Shown piece after piece: positions 1 to 8,401 of a DNA stretch of 56,200 nt (the stretch's first letter is position 1; the number at the start of each line of letters is the position of its first letter). This stretch comes from Hyphomicrobiales bacterium. Its GTDB lineage: Bacteria; Pseudomonadota; Alphaproteobacteria; Rhizobiales; Xanthobacteraceae. A program made the translations under genes and the position numbers. The notes under the pieces were generated by a model. That model saw only the letters and a list, made by a program, of their open reading frames with translations. It did not search any database and was not told where the DNA came from. Location: positions 1 to 56,200 of the forward strand of contig PLJS01000228.1 of the NCBI GenBank assembly GCA_003140315.1, written 5' to 3'.

Positions 1-22
1 TTCTTTTTCAGTCAGACACTAA

Positions 23-1495
23 GTGATTCAGATGGAGAGGCACTTGGCATTGGTCACGACCTGTCTTCGAAAAATTGATTGGGCGGCCGTGTGGGACGAA
101 TCGAGCAAGTCCCATCGATACGCACGTGACATTGATATCGCATTCGCCGGGGGTACGATCACGTATGTTGGGCCTCGATATCCGGGCTCGCCCGATCGTG
201 TGATCGAAGGCGCGGGCCGTTTTGTGATGCCGGGCCTCGTCAACGTCCATGCTCATCCGCAGGTCCAGCCGATCTTCAAGGGCATCATCGAAGAACTCGG
301 TAATCCCCGCTTTTACATGAGCGGCATGTATGACGTGAAGCGAGTGTTTCGCGGCACCGGCGAGGCTTCGCTCGCGGCGGCCGCGGTCGGATACGGCGAA
401 TTGCTGTTGAGCGGCGTCACCACCGTTGCCGACCAATCGGGTAACTATCCGGGCTGGCTCGACCAGTTCGCGGCGAGCGGATTACGCGGATATGCAGGGC
501 GCACTTACAGCTCGGCCAGCTGGTACACCGACAATGGGCACGAATTGAAATATCGCTGGGACGAAACAGCAGGCCGGCGCGACTTCGAAGATGCGGTGCG
601 GCTTGGCGAAGCAGCCGAGAGACATCCCTGTGGCCGGCTGTCGGCAATGCTGGCGCCTGACAGCCTCGATACCGGCAGTGAGGAACTGCTGCGCGACAGC
701 CTCGCCGAGGCGGAGCGGCGCGGGTGGCCATTCACGGTGCATTGCGCCGAGAGCGTCATCGAATTCAACGAATTTACCCGCAAGACCGGTCTCACTCCCG
801 TGCAATGGGCCTCGTCGCTGGGACTGCTCCGGCCGCGTACGATTCTCGGTCATTGCATTTTCGTGGACAGTCATTCCTGGCTGCATTGGCACACGCGCAA
901 CGACATCAGGCTTATCGCCGAGTCGAACGCGTGCGTCGCGCACTGCCCGAACACCTTCGCTCGCTACGGGCAAGCGCTCGAGGATTTCGGCAGCTATCGA
1001 CGCGCGGGTATCAACATGGCGCTCGGAACCGATACGTTCCCGCACAATATGCTCGAGGAGATGCGGCTCGCCGCGATCGTTGCGCGTCTCGCAGCCGAGG
1101 ACATCGCCGCCGTGTCGACAGGCGATATCTTTCATGCCGCGACCGTCGGCGGCGCCGACGCGCTGGGACGACGCGATATTGGGCGCATCGCGGTCGGCGC
1201 TAAGGCCGATCTCGTGGTGGTGGACGCGACGTCGATCGGCATGCGGCCGATGCGCGATCCGCTGCGCAGCCTCATCTACACCGCAGCGGATCGTGCGGTG
1301 AGCACGGTCATCATCGACGGGGAGATCGTTGTGGAGAACGGCCGAGTTCTCACGCTCGATCTGGACGCTGCCATCAACACGCTGGAAGAGGCCCAGCGCC
1401 GGGCCGAGGCAACAGTTCCGGAACGCGACTATGCAGGTCGAGGGGGCACCGACATCTCGCCATTGAGTCTGAAGTCAATCGAGTTCGACGCCTGA
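23..1495 (+). CDS. Amidohydrolase (ATZ/TRZ-type metal-dependent hydrolase)
   Basis: Cytoplasmic 490-residue protein of the amidohydrolase superfamily, the group that deaminates or dechlorinates heterocycles and hydrolyses cyclic amides. Visible metal ligands are the HAH pair (His76, His78) after the N-terminal beta-sandwich, His240 in VHCAES, His277 in GHCIF and Asp337 in GTDTFP. The C-terminal sandwich returns with VGAKADLVVVD. A GTG at 23 opens the frame and an ATG at 32 is an equally possible start; neither has a strong ribosome site. The last 21 bases overlap the end of the convergent ABC ATPase gene. The neighbouring polyamine-type importer suggests the substrate is an imported nitrogenous compound, which is inference. 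The fold assignment is firm, the substrate unknown. Confidence 0.85.
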   Translation: MIQMERHLALVTTCLRKIDWAAVWDESSKSHRYARDIDIAFAGGTITYVGPRYPGSPDRVIEGAGRFVMPGLVNVHAHPQVQPIFKGIIEELGNPRFYMSGMYDVKRVFRGTGEASLAAAAVGYGELLLSGVTTVADQSGNYPGWLDQFAASGLRGYAGRTYSSASWYTDNGHELKYRWDETAGRRDFEDAVRLGEAAERHPCGRLSAMLAPDSLDTGSEELLRDSLAEAERRGWPFTVHCAESVIEFNEFTRKTGLTPVQWASSLGLLRPRTILGHCIFVDSHSWLHWHTRNDIRLIAESNACVAHCPNTFARYGQALEDFGSYRRAGINMALGTDTFPHNMLEEMRLAAIVARLAAEDIAAVSTGDIFHAATVGGADALGRRDIGRIAVGAKADLVVVDATSIGMRPMRDPLRSLIYTAADRAVSTVIIDGEIVVENGRVLTLDLDAAINTLEEAQRRAEATVPERDYAGRGGTDISPLSLKSIEFDA

Positions 1496-2614
1496 GGCCG
1501 ACTCGTCGCGAATAATCAGATTGGCGGCGCGGTCCCAGCTGACATTAAAGATCTGGCCGGGCTGAAGCTCAGAGATCCAGGTGGAGTCCACGCCTGCCGC
1601 GAGCGACGCAATAAGTGGCCGGCCATCCTCCAGTCGAAGATGGCAAAAGCTCAATGCGCCGCGATACACGACGCGTTCGAGGCGTGCGCGGACCTGGTTG
1701 GGGCCACTGCTGGCGGGTTCGACGATCTTGAGTTGTAGCCGTTCCGGCCGCAACGCAACAGTGACGTTGCTGCCGGCCTGGAATTCGGCAGGCACCTTGG
1801 CGGGCTTGAGCTGGAGAGCTCCGGCATCGACCACGGCCTCGCCAGAAACTCCGGACATGAGCCGACCCATGAAGAAGTTCGATATGCCAACAAAGTCCGC
1901 GACGAAGCGCGAGGTCGGTCGTGCGTAGATATCGGATGGCGATCCAATCTGCTCGATCCACCCGTCGCGCATGACCGCGACCTCGTCGGCAAGGGTGAGC
2001 GCTTCGTCCTGATCGTGCGTCACCAGCACTGTGGTGAGCTGCAGGCTGACCTGCAAGGCACGCAACTCGATCTGCATCGCCTCGCGCAGCTTGCGATCGA
2101 GCGCGGCGAACGGCTCGTCGAGCAGAAGAATAAGCGGCTTGATCGCTAGCGCCCGGGCCAGCGCCACGCGCTGTTGCTGTCCGCCCGACAACTGGTGCGG
2201 CATCCGTTCTTCAAGACCTTCAAGACGCACGAGTGCGAGAGCTTCCCGCACGCGCGATGCGGTCTCCGTCCCCGACATTCGCCGCATGCGCAGCCCGAAG
2301 GCGACATTCTGCGCCACCGAGTAGTGGGGAAACAGCGCGTAGTTCTGAAACAGGATGCCGACACCCCGTTTGTGCACGGGCGTGCCGAGCACCGAGCGAT
2401 CCTTGAACCGAACATCACCTTCATCGGGGCTTAGAAGCCCGGCGATAATGCGCAGGACCGTTGTCTTCCCGCACCCGCTCGGACCGAGCAGCGCCAGAAG
2501 CTGGCCGGCGCGAACACCGAAGCTGACGCCGCGGACCGCAAACTGTCCATCGAAGGATTTATTGATATCCTTGACAAACAGATCGAAGGGTTGCGCGGCT
2601 CCGCCGAGGGACAT
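1475..2614 (-). CDS. ABC importer ATPase, PotA-like
   Basis: ATP-hydrolysing subunit (379 aa) of a spermidine/putrescine or Fe-type importer. The Walker A GPSGCGKT, signature LSGGQQQR, Walker B LILLLDEPFAALD and switch His (VLVTHDQDEA) are all intact. A C-terminal TOBE/OB region covers roughly residues 280-375, as usual for the PotA/FbpC/MalK class. It is the last gene of a four-gene operon (permease, permease, binding protein, ATPase), starting three bases after the binding-protein stop. Its tail overlaps the convergent amidohydrolase by 21 bases. The substrate cannot be read from this subunit. Confidence 0.92.
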   Translation of the reverse strand: MSLGGAAQPFDLFVKDINKSFDGQFAVRGVSFGVRAGQLLALLGPSGCGKTTVLRIIAGLLSPDEGDVRFKDRSVLGTPVHKRGVGILFQNYALFPHYSVAQNVAFGLRMRRMSGTETASRVREALALVRLEGLEERMPHQLSGGQQQRVALARALAIKPLILLLDEPFAALDRKLREAMQIELRALQVSLQLTTVLVTHDQDEALTLADEVAVMRDGWIEQIGSPSDIYARPTSRFVADFVGISNFFMGRLMSGVSGEAVVDAGALQLKPAKVPAEFQAGSNVTVALRPERLQLKIVEPASSGPNQVRARLERVVYRGALSFCHLRLEDGRPLIASLAAGVDSTWISELQPGQIFNVSWDRAANLIIRDESASGVELD

Positions 2615-2617
2615 CCG

Positions 2618-3697
2618 TCAGGCGGAGAAAATCTGGTTCATCTTTTCGATCCAGCCCGAGCGCTGCTGGTTGACATGCGTCCAGTCGGGACTGAACAGCT
2701 TGAGTGCATCCATCTTGCTATCGGGATACGGAACGTATTCGAGAAACTCCTTGGAGAACTCGATCCCCGAGACGGCCGGCGCCATCAGGGCGAATTCAGA
2801 CAGCGGCTTCTGCACCTCGGGCGCGAGCATCCGGTCCATGAAAGCAAGGCCGAGATCCATGTTCGGTCCGTTCTTCGCCAGGATCTGACAGTTGGGAGCC
2901 GCGAATGTTCCTTCCTGCATGTACGCCATGGTGACGGGGGCGCCCTGGCGCGTGTACGGATAAACGTATTTCGACGATTCGATTCCGCCGATCATCGCTT
3001 GTCCTTGCGCGACCTGATTCGCGGCTTCAACGGCCGAGTCATAGAGATTTTGGATGTTGGGCTTGAGTTCGGCGAGCTTCGTCCATGCCTGATCGACCAG
3101 ATATTGCGCTTCCTTGAAAGGCTTCCCGGTTACGACCGACGCGGTCGCGATCAGGAAATGGACACTCGGCGTGTTCTTCGGCCCGTTGAGCTTGATCTGG
3201 CCTTTGAAACGCAGGTCCCAGAGCTCGGCGAAGCTTTTCGGCGGCGTGATCGAAGTGTTGTAGAACAGACCGCCCGTCGAGCTGCCGATGCCGGTGCCAT
3301 ACCCATCCTCGTAGATGAAACGCGGATAAAGCTTTGCGAGGTTCGGCAGCTTGTCGGTCGGGATCTTGGCGATCAAATCCTCGCGCTTGCAGATGTCGAT
3401 TGCGAGTTCGTCGACGAACATCACAGTGTATTTCGGGTTCGCTTTGGTGGCCCGCAGCTTGGAAATCTGCTGCAGTGTAAATCCTTCCTCAGCGAGAACC
3501 TTGCAGCCGAAATCGGCCTCGAACTTTGGAATAACCTGCTTCTTGACGAACTCGCCCTGGGCGCCGCTCCAGATCCCGATCTCGATCTGCTTGCCTTGCG
3601 CCCAGGCAAGTCGCCTCAGCACCATCGGTGCAGCGACCGCACCGGTGACCGCCGCCGCCGCTTTGATGACGCGGCGTCGCGAAATGTTCGTGCCCAT
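2618..3697 (-). CDS. Periplasmic substrate-binding protein, PotD-like, Tat-exported
   Basis: Extracellular solute-binding protein (about 359 aa) of the PotD/SBP family 1 type. It has a twin-arginine leader (SRRRVIKAAAA... ending near LAWAQG), so it is probably exported folded. I chose the ATG at 3697 because AAGGGA lies at a good distance upstream and the Tat motif follows at once; the frame is open a further 37 codons without support. It sits 182 bases after the second permease gene and three bases before the ATPase gene. Motifs such as GLFYNTS, AGAMIGGIES-like segments and the C-terminal WIEKMNQIF fit opine/polyamine-type binding proteins. The ligand is not identifiable. Confidence 0.9.
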   Translation of the reverse strand: MGTNISRRRVIKAAAAVTGAVAAPMVLRRLAWAQGKQIEIGIWSGAQGEFVKKQVIPKFEADFGCKVLAEEGFTLQQISKLRATKANPKYTVMFVDELAIDICKREDLIAKIPTDKLPNLAKLYPRFIYEDGYGTGIGSSTGGLFYNTSITPPKSFAELWDLRFKGQIKLNGPKNTPSVHFLIATASVVTGKPFKEAQYLVDQAWTKLAELKPNIQNLYDSAVEAANQVAQGQAMIGGIESSKYVYPYTRQGAPVTMAYMQEGTFAAPNCQILAKNGPNMDLGLAFMDRMLAPEVQKPLSEFALMAPAVSGIEFSKEFLEYVPYPDSKMDALKLFSPDWTHVNQQRSGWIEKMNQIFSA

Positions 3698-3879
3698 GCG
3701 ATGTCCCTTCATTACATCCGCCCATTTCCCGACAGGTGTCAGCATGGACCCTGCCAATCCGCTGGGCAAGCGTTGCCGCAACGCGTGCGCTTCGAACGCC
3801 TCGGTCATGTCTCAACCGCGGCTTGCATGAATCGCGACACCAACCGCGAAGCAGCCGCATGCAGTTCGGAGCGAGCGGA

Positions 3880-4689
3880 TCAGGTCGTCACCAGCCGCTT
3901 CACGCTTAGTCCCATCCCCCGCTCGATGAGGAGCATCAGCATCATCGAGAACAGAATCATCAACGTCGAGATGGCGGCAACGCTAGGGTCGAAGAACCGC
4001 TGGATAAAGACGTGGATTTGCAGCGGCAAGGGGAAGTTTGCCGCATCCGCAAGCCACATCGACAACGAATAGTCGTCAAAGCTCGTCACGAACGAGAACA
4101 CTGCGCCGGCGATAATGCCTTGGCGTATTTGCGGCAGGGTGATGAACAGGAAGGTGCACAGCCGCGTCGCGCCCAGTGTTCGGGCAGCGTCCTCGATGGC
4201 CTCGTCGACCAGCACGATGCTCGCGGCCGCTGTTCGCACGACGTACGGAATCGCGATGACAGTGTGTCCAATCACGAGATGAAGAAATGTGTTGCGCGAG
4301 CCTAATGCGGTGAAGAATTGCAGCAGCGCCAGTCCGGTGACCAGCACCGGAAAGATGAGCGGAGCCATGATGAGCGCCATCATGGCGTCGCGACCGGGAA
4401 ACCGCCGGCGCGCAAGTCCAAAGGCGCAAGGCAGCCCCAAGGCGAGTGCGAGAACTGTCACGGCGGCCGCAAGCCGCGCGCTAAATGCTAAAGCGGCGAG
4501 AAACTCTTCGTCGGCGAGCACCTTGGTGAACCACCGCAGCGAAAACCGCTGCGGCGGAAATGCCACGATGATGCCGTCGGAGAATGCAATGATGACCGGC
4601 GCGATGAGCGGAGCCAAAATAAACGCAAGAATCAGCAATGCCACGAAGTAGATCAGCGCTGCCGACAAACCGCGAAGCTGAGATTGCAT
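3880..4689 (-). CDS. ABC importer permease, PotC-like
   Basis: Inner-membrane permease (269 aa) with about six hydrophobic segments and the ATPase-docking EAA loop around EDAARTLGATRLCTF...LPQIRQGIIAG. Family knowledge (BPD_transp_1) makes this the second half of a heterodimeric channel with the gene just upstream. The start codon follows the stop of the other permease directly (TGA then ATG), so the two are translationally coupled. It ends 182 bases before the binding-protein gene. Confidence 0.92.
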   Translation of the reverse strand: MQSQLRGLSAALIYFVALLILAFILAPLIAPVIIAFSDGIIVAFPPQRFSLRWFTKVLADEEFLAALAFSARLAAAVTVLALALGLPCAFGLARRRFPGRDAMMALIMAPLIFPVLVTGLALLQFFTALGSRNTFLHLVIGHTVIAIPYVVRTAAASIVLVDEAIEDAARTLGATRLCTFLFITLPQIRQGIIAGAVFSFVTSFDDYSLSMWLADAANFPLPLQIHVFIQRFFDPSVAAISTLMILFSMMLMLLIERGMGLSVKRLVTT

Positions 4690-5607
4690 TCACCTTCCCC
4701 GGTGTACCCAGCGCGCGGTTTTGCGCTCGAACAGCTTGAGAAAGATGAGGTTGACCAGAAGCAGAATCGCAACGAGCAGCGTCGCGAGCGCGGCGCCGAA
4801 CGGCCAGTTGCTGGCCGCAACCACTTGCTGTTCGATCAGATTGCCTAGCAGCGACGCAAAATTTCCTCCAAGCAGCGCGGGCGTTACGTAGGCCCCGGCT
4901 GTCAGCGGAAAGACCAGCGCACTTCCGGCCGCAAGTCCGGGAAGGCTGAGCGGCAGGACGATGTGGCAAAACACTCGAAACTCGGACGCACCGAAGACGC
5001 GCCCGCAGTCCATGATGCTCGGTTCGATGCGAATGATTGCGGCTGCCAAGGGCAGAACCATCAAGGGCAGGAAAAGATGGGCGCATCCGATGACCACAGC
5101 CGCTTCAGAATAAAGAATCTGCCCGGGGACCGGCAATCCAACCGAGGCGATAAGCCAGTTGAGCAGGCCACGCGTGTTGAGGACGATCGTCCAGCCGTAA
5201 CTGCGAATCACGAGATTGACGAGCAGCGGAGCGACAAGAATCAGCATCGTAATGCGCGCGAACGTGCGATTACCGTGGGCCAGTATGAGGGCGAGCGGAT
5301 AGCTCAGGATCATGCAGAGCAAGGTCGTGGTCAGGGCCACGCGCAATGTGCGGATCACGAACCGCAGATAGAGGTCATTCGTGAAGATTCGCGCATAATT
5401 TTCCAACGTAAACGCAGGAACCAGGACACCCCCTGCGACCCTGGCCGAGACGCTGTAGAGCAGCATTGCGGCAAGCGGCACAATGAGAAAGACCAGAAGG
5501 AAGCCGACGGCCGGCGCGGCCAGCGCGGGTCCTGACATCCCCGCAGCAGACCCGAAGGATTGAAACAGTCGCCGGTGCACGCGATGCCTCCGTGTGAAGA
5601 CTAGCAT
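4690..5607 (-). CDS. ABC importer permease, PotB-like
   Basis: Inner-membrane permease (305 aa if started at 5607) with a leading hydrophobic helix (GFLLVFLIVPLAAMLLY), about six membrane segments and the EAA loop DCGRVFGASEFRVFC...LPLSLPGL. It is the first gene of the importer operon. The ATG at 5607 and one at 5538 are both possible; the shorter form starts just before the first helix, which is usual for PotB. The 5' end overlaps the truncated HTH gene on the same strand, so the original promoter may have been lost or replaced at that junction. Confidence 0.88.
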   Translation of the reverse strand: MLVFTRRHRVHRRLFQSFGSAAGMSGPALAAPAVGFLLVFLIVPLAAMLLYSVSARVAGGVLVPAFTLENYARIFTNDLYLRFVIRTLRVALTTTLLCMILSYPLALILAHGNRTFARITMLILVAPLLVNLVIRSYGWTIVLNTRGLLNWLIASVGLPVPGQILYSEAAVVIGCAHLFLPLMVLPLAAAIIRIEPSIMDCGRVFGASEFRVFCHIVLPLSLPGLAAGSALVFPLTAGAYVTPALLGGNFASLLGNLIEQQVVAASNWPFGAALATLLVAILLLVNLIFLKLFERKTARWVHRGR

Positions 5608-5843
5608 CTCGCGCGATCCCGGCCACCCCTTACCCAGGCTCCAGATTTGCCGATGGCCCGAGCCATTTCGGATCGGTTTGCACCGTGAAGTTCCTGCGCG
5701 ATGTGGAGGGCTTCAGCGGCATCATGCAGAGAATGCTCGCCGGCCTCGATTGCGGCCTTGGCCTGTTGGAGCAGATCGTCCTTCGTAGTCGTGTTGGTGC
5801 CGACCGGCGGCTCGATGATTTGGATATCTTCCATGGCAGTCAC
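5601..5843 (-). pseudogene. Truncated helix-turn-helix protein, N-terminal part only
   Basis: An 80-codon frame whose first about 71 residues look like a genuine small alphaproteobacterial HTH protein: an acidic helical N-terminus (KDDLLQQAKAAIEAGEHSLHD) then an HTH-like MARAIGKSGAWV. After Val71 (about base 5631) it runs into an Arg-rich tail (RGGRDRARC) and stops inside the start of the permease gene. Full-length relatives I recall go on with a Leu/Trp-rich helix and a basic tail after this motif, so the C-terminal half appears deleted. This suggests a recombination junction near 5631. No function should be assumed. Confidence 0.55.
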
Positions 5844-5936
5844 CCTCTGGTCGCGCAGCGACGCCTTGCGCGTGCTCAGCGGGAGACTTTTGTCAGGTGA
5901 GGTCCACTACTGTCTTGAGCGGGAACGGTGTTCGTG

Positions 5937-5949
5937 ACCCAAATTGGGT
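5937..5949. repeat. Short inverted repeat between two accessory genes
   Basis: ACCCAA and TTGGGT arms separated by one base. It lies in the 118-base gap between the stop of the unrecognised gene (5962) and the start of the truncated HTH gene (5843). It could be a small operator or chance; there is no T-run to support a terminator. Confidence 0.3.
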
Positions 5950-5961
5950 GGGCGGAAAGCG

Positions 5962-6726
5962 TCAGCGTTTTACGCCGTGTCCACGCCGGAGTTTCTTCAA
6001 ATCCGCTGTCAGGGTGTCGTCACTTGATTTCTTGAGCGCCTCGCGATCGGCAGGGGACAGAGCCGAGATCATGCCGGCAACAACCGGATCAGGATCGTCT
6101 GCCGTCTTAGTCAAGAGGCCATCATATTGCTCGCGCAGCGCCTCAATCGCAGCGTTCGAATATGGGGCACGTCGGTATTCGGGGTCTAACTTTGAGCGTG
6201 CAAGCGCAACAATAGATCGGCGGATTGAAGCGCGCCCACCGCGACTGACACCGCTGCTCTTGCCTGCCTTTCTTCGGTTGGCCGTTTGGTGTTCGTCTTC
6301 CGACAGAGGCGCCCAGCCCTCCAGTCGCGCGGCCTCTCGTACAGCTTGGTGCAGCGGCGATATCGGGATGACACCGCGGAACAGCTCGCGGAACGCATTC
6401 GTCAGCTCCGTCAAGTCTGCCGCCTGGCCGGACTGTCGGTCGGGTCTCAGGCTACTCGTCTTCACTACCGGGCGCTTCTTCAGCCGCCCTTCGACGCGAC
6501 CTTTCTTGCCTCGACGCGAGTTTTCGAAGGTGGCATGTATGTTTCCGCGCGATGGCGGCCCGCCGAGAATCGATTGGTGCGGGCGGATCAAGACGGCTCG
6601 CAGGGCACTTGCGCTCTGGTGCCGATCATGGTCCGACCGGTGGGAACTATGAGAAAATTCGCAATATATTTCTATGGGCCAGATTGCTGTCCCACTTTCC
6701 CATAAGTCGTTGACAACGCTCGCCAC
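5962..6726 (-). CDS. Hypothetical protein, unrecognised
   Basis: Open frame of up to 254 codons from a GTG at 6726. The first roughly 85 codons are His/Ser/Arg-rich and unlike ordinary protein, so the true start is probably an internal GTG or TTG. The remainder has credible composition: basic linker regions, a Leu/Glu/Asp-rich helical part (LTELTNAFRELFRGVIPISP) and a charged C-terminus (SPADREALKKSSDDTLTADL). No enzyme motif, signal peptide or membrane segment is visible. Its neighbours are the truncated HTH gene and short AT-rich repeats, so it belongs to a small accessory insertion rather than to either transporter operon. Confidence 0.45.
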   Translation of the reverse strand: MASVVNDLWESGTAIWPIEIYCEFSHSSHRSDHDRHQSASALRAVLIRPHQSILGGPPSRGNIHATFENSRRGKKGRVEGRLKKRPVVKTSSLRPDRQSGQAADLTELTNAFRELFRGVIPISPLHQAVREAARLEGWAPLSEDEHQTANRRKAGKSSGVSRGGRASIRRSIVALARSKLDPEYRRAPYSNAAIEALREQYDGLLTKTADDPDPVVAGMISALSPADREALKKSSDDTLTADLKKLRRGHGVKR

Positions 6727-6761
6727 GTGAAGTCCCCTAGGGAGCGCCAGAGAAAGTCGTG

Positions 6762-6789
6762 TTCTATCAATGAATTAATTCTATCAATG
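6762..6789. repeat. 11-bp direct repeat, 17-bp period, AT-rich
   Basis: TTCTATCAATG occurs at 6762-6772 and again at 6779-6789 with six AT-only bases between. It lies in the 191-base gap 6727-6917, markedly more AT-rich than its surroundings, upstream of the unrecognised gene on the minus strand. It may be a protein-binding iteron-like pair or a remnant of mobile DNA. The rest of that gap shows nothing else I can name. Confidence 0.4.
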
Positions 6790-6917
6790 CATCAGCAAAT
6801 CGCGCGCCGGCGACGTGTGCACTTGTCTAATATACATCGAATAAGACTCCCACGGCTCCAGATGTACAAAGGCGGACTTTGTAAGCCCACCCACCGCGCG
6901 GACAGGGGAGATGAACG

Positions 6918-7406
6918 TCATCCTTTCTGCGGACCGAGGACGCGCGGGTCGAAAGGATAGGGCACAGCAGGGCCGTTCCGCTTCGGCAGGACGACGCTCG
7001 CGCTACCCGGCGTGCCGTCGTCGCCCTTCTGATTTTTGAGGCCGATCTGAAGATCGACGACACCGAAAGGATGACGGTCGTGTTTGGCGACGACCCGGCC
7101 CCAGGCCTCCAAGGTGTCGCCGGGAACATTCATCCCTCGAAACTGGAAACGGATCTTCCAGAGCCAACCGGTTTCGCCGGCCCAGTCCGCGACGAGCTGC
7201 AGCATGACATGCTGCTTCCATGAACCGTTCACAATGACGTCCGGCAGTTTATGCTGCTCGGTAGCGAATCTCCAGTCGAAGTGGATGGGATGCCAGTTTT
7301 CCATCGCGGCGGACCAGCGCATGATATGCGCCGTCGTCATCGGTCCCTTGAAGAGGCTAGGTATGTCCTGGCTAACCTCAACATCCTCGAAACAGATCGT
7401 CGTCAT
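6918..7406 (-). CDS. MaoC-like hot-dog protein (enoyl-CoA hydratase-type)
   Basis: Cytoplasmic 162-residue single hot-dog domain. The segment ENWHPIHFDWRFAT resembles the (R)-specific hydratase-2 motif in which an Asp/Asn and a His activate water for addition across an enoyl-CoA double bond. Here the usual D-x-N is E-N-W-H-P-I-H, so catalysis is plausible but not assured. It is the last of nine genes in a minus-strand operon (16396 to 6918). It probably pairs with another MaoC-like subunit of the operon, because such half-size proteins usually act as heterodimers. Confidence 0.8.
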   Translation of the reverse strand: MTTICFEDVEVSQDIPSLFKGPMTTAHIMRWSAAMENWHPIHFDWRFATEQHKLPDVIVNGSWKQHVMLQLVADWAGETGWLWKIRFQFRGMNVPGDTLEAWGRVVAKHDRHPFGVVDLQIGLKNQKGDDGTPGSASVVLPKRNGPAVPYPFDPRVLGPQKG

Positions 7407-7427
7407 TCTGGCTCGCCTCGAAAATAT

Positions 7428-7913
7428 TCAACGGCGGAACAAGGTCGTTTTCAGCACCGCGCATAGCTGGCCATGCTGGTTGGTGAAGCGCCGCTCCGCT
7501 TCGACCTGTCCGAGCGGCCCGGTCCGACCCTGCTTCAGACGCGCAGCCATGATGGTCGTCGTCACGGTGATGACGTCGCCCACGATGAGCGGCTCACGGA
7601 ACTCGTATTCGTCCTGACCGTGGACCGTAGCTTTTCCGAATTCGATATCGAGGTGGTACTCGGTGCAATTGAAGAACCAGGACCACAACAGCGGCCAGGG
7701 CGCGACGATGCCGCGGAAGCCGCGCTTGTGGGCGGCGGCCTCGTCGTAGTGGATGGGGTCGAAATCATCGACCGCGACCGCCATGCGCCGGACGGCGCCA
7801 AGCTCGACCGCCATGCTGACCGGCTCGCCCACTGGTCCGATGAGCGCTGCAAGCTGGCGTTCCATCTCGGCTTGCGAAAACTCCGTCACGCATTCCTCCG
7901 CATGTCTTGTCAT
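7428..7913 (-). CDS. MaoC-like / FAS1-like dehydratase-domain protein
   Basis: About 161 aa with one hot-dog domain. DDFDPIHYDEAAA near residue 55 is close to the hydratase-2 consensus D-x-N-P-x-H-x-D, and the following RGFRGIVAPWPLLW segment matches the long central helix. I place the start at ATG 7913, which has GAAGGG just upstream; a TTG at 7925 would overlap the stop of the preceding gene. The reading frame sits 21 bases before the last operon gene. Likely role: one half of a heterodimeric enoyl-CoA hydratase or mesaconyl-CoA-hydratase-like enzyme. Confidence 0.8.
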   Translation of the reverse strand: MTRHAEECVTEFSQAEMERQLAALIGPVGEPVSMAVELGAVRRMAVAVDDFDPIHYDEAAAHKRGFRGIVAPWPLLWSWFFNCTEYHLDIEFGKATVHGQDEYEFREPLIVGDVITVTTTIMAARLKQGRTGPLGQVEAERRFTNQHGQLCAVLKTTLFRR

Positions 7914-7921
7914 TCTGCCCT

Positions 7922-8383
7922 TCAACCGCCGCGTCGCGGCATTTCCGCCAAAGCCGAGCCGGGCGTCGTGACCTCGCTGCGCTGATTGGTGATTGAGAGG
8001 TCGAGCTCGACGAACGCCTTGCCGCTCTCCAGATATTTGCGCTTAACCCGCCCATTCATCAGAGCGGTGTCGCGCGGCATCGTGGCGCCGCGGTTCTGGT
8101 CAAAGAACCGGACGAGCCGCGCGTCCCGCCCGAGCCATTGCGTCACGGTCGTCAGCAAAAGCGACGCCATCAGCGGGCCGGACAGCAGGATGCCGGGCAG
8201 ACCGGCGGCCTTGGCGACGTGTTCGTCGTGATGGAATTCCGACTCGTAATTGTCGCAGGCACCGGCCCAGCGAACCTGATGACCGACCATCATCGGTCCC
8301 TTGGTCACGGTCGGAAACTCATGCCCTTCGGCCAAGTCCTCGAAATAGACCACCGGTGGTTCGACCATATTGACCTTGAACAT
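7922..8383 (-). CDS. MaoC-like hot-dog protein
   Basis: A 153-residue hot-dog domain. The catalytic-region segment DNYESEFHHDEHVAKAAG keeps a His-rich version of the hydratase-2 motif. Translation starts at ATG 8383 behind a good GGAGGGAC. The stop comes just before the next hot-dog gene, so the two are almost certainly co-translated and probably form a complex. The upstream neighbour is the double CoA-transferase (19 bases away), which implies that the substrate is a CoA thioester made by that enzyme. Confidence 0.8.
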   Translation of the reverse strand: MFKVNMVEPPVVYFEDLAEGHEFPTVTKGPMMVGHQVRWAGACDNYESEFHHDEHVAKAAGLPGILLSGPLMASLLLTTVTQWLGRDARLVRFFDQNRGATMPRDTALMNGRVKRKYLESGKAFVELDLSITNQRSEVTTPGSALAEMPRRGG

Positions 8384-8401
8384 CCGTCCCTCCGGCCGCT
8401 C

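Noticed and set aside
2591-4072. Long plus-strand open frame opposite the binding-protein and permease genes
   Set aside because: Composition is Arg/Asp/Glu-rich shadow sequence of the minus-strand importer genes; no ribosome site or domain, and the opposite frames have clear families.
6690-6715. Sequence reminiscent of an IS21-type terminal region (TCCCACTTTCCCATAA)
   Set aside because: No matching second end, no istA/istB remnant and no target duplication could be found, so it is not called as a mobile element.
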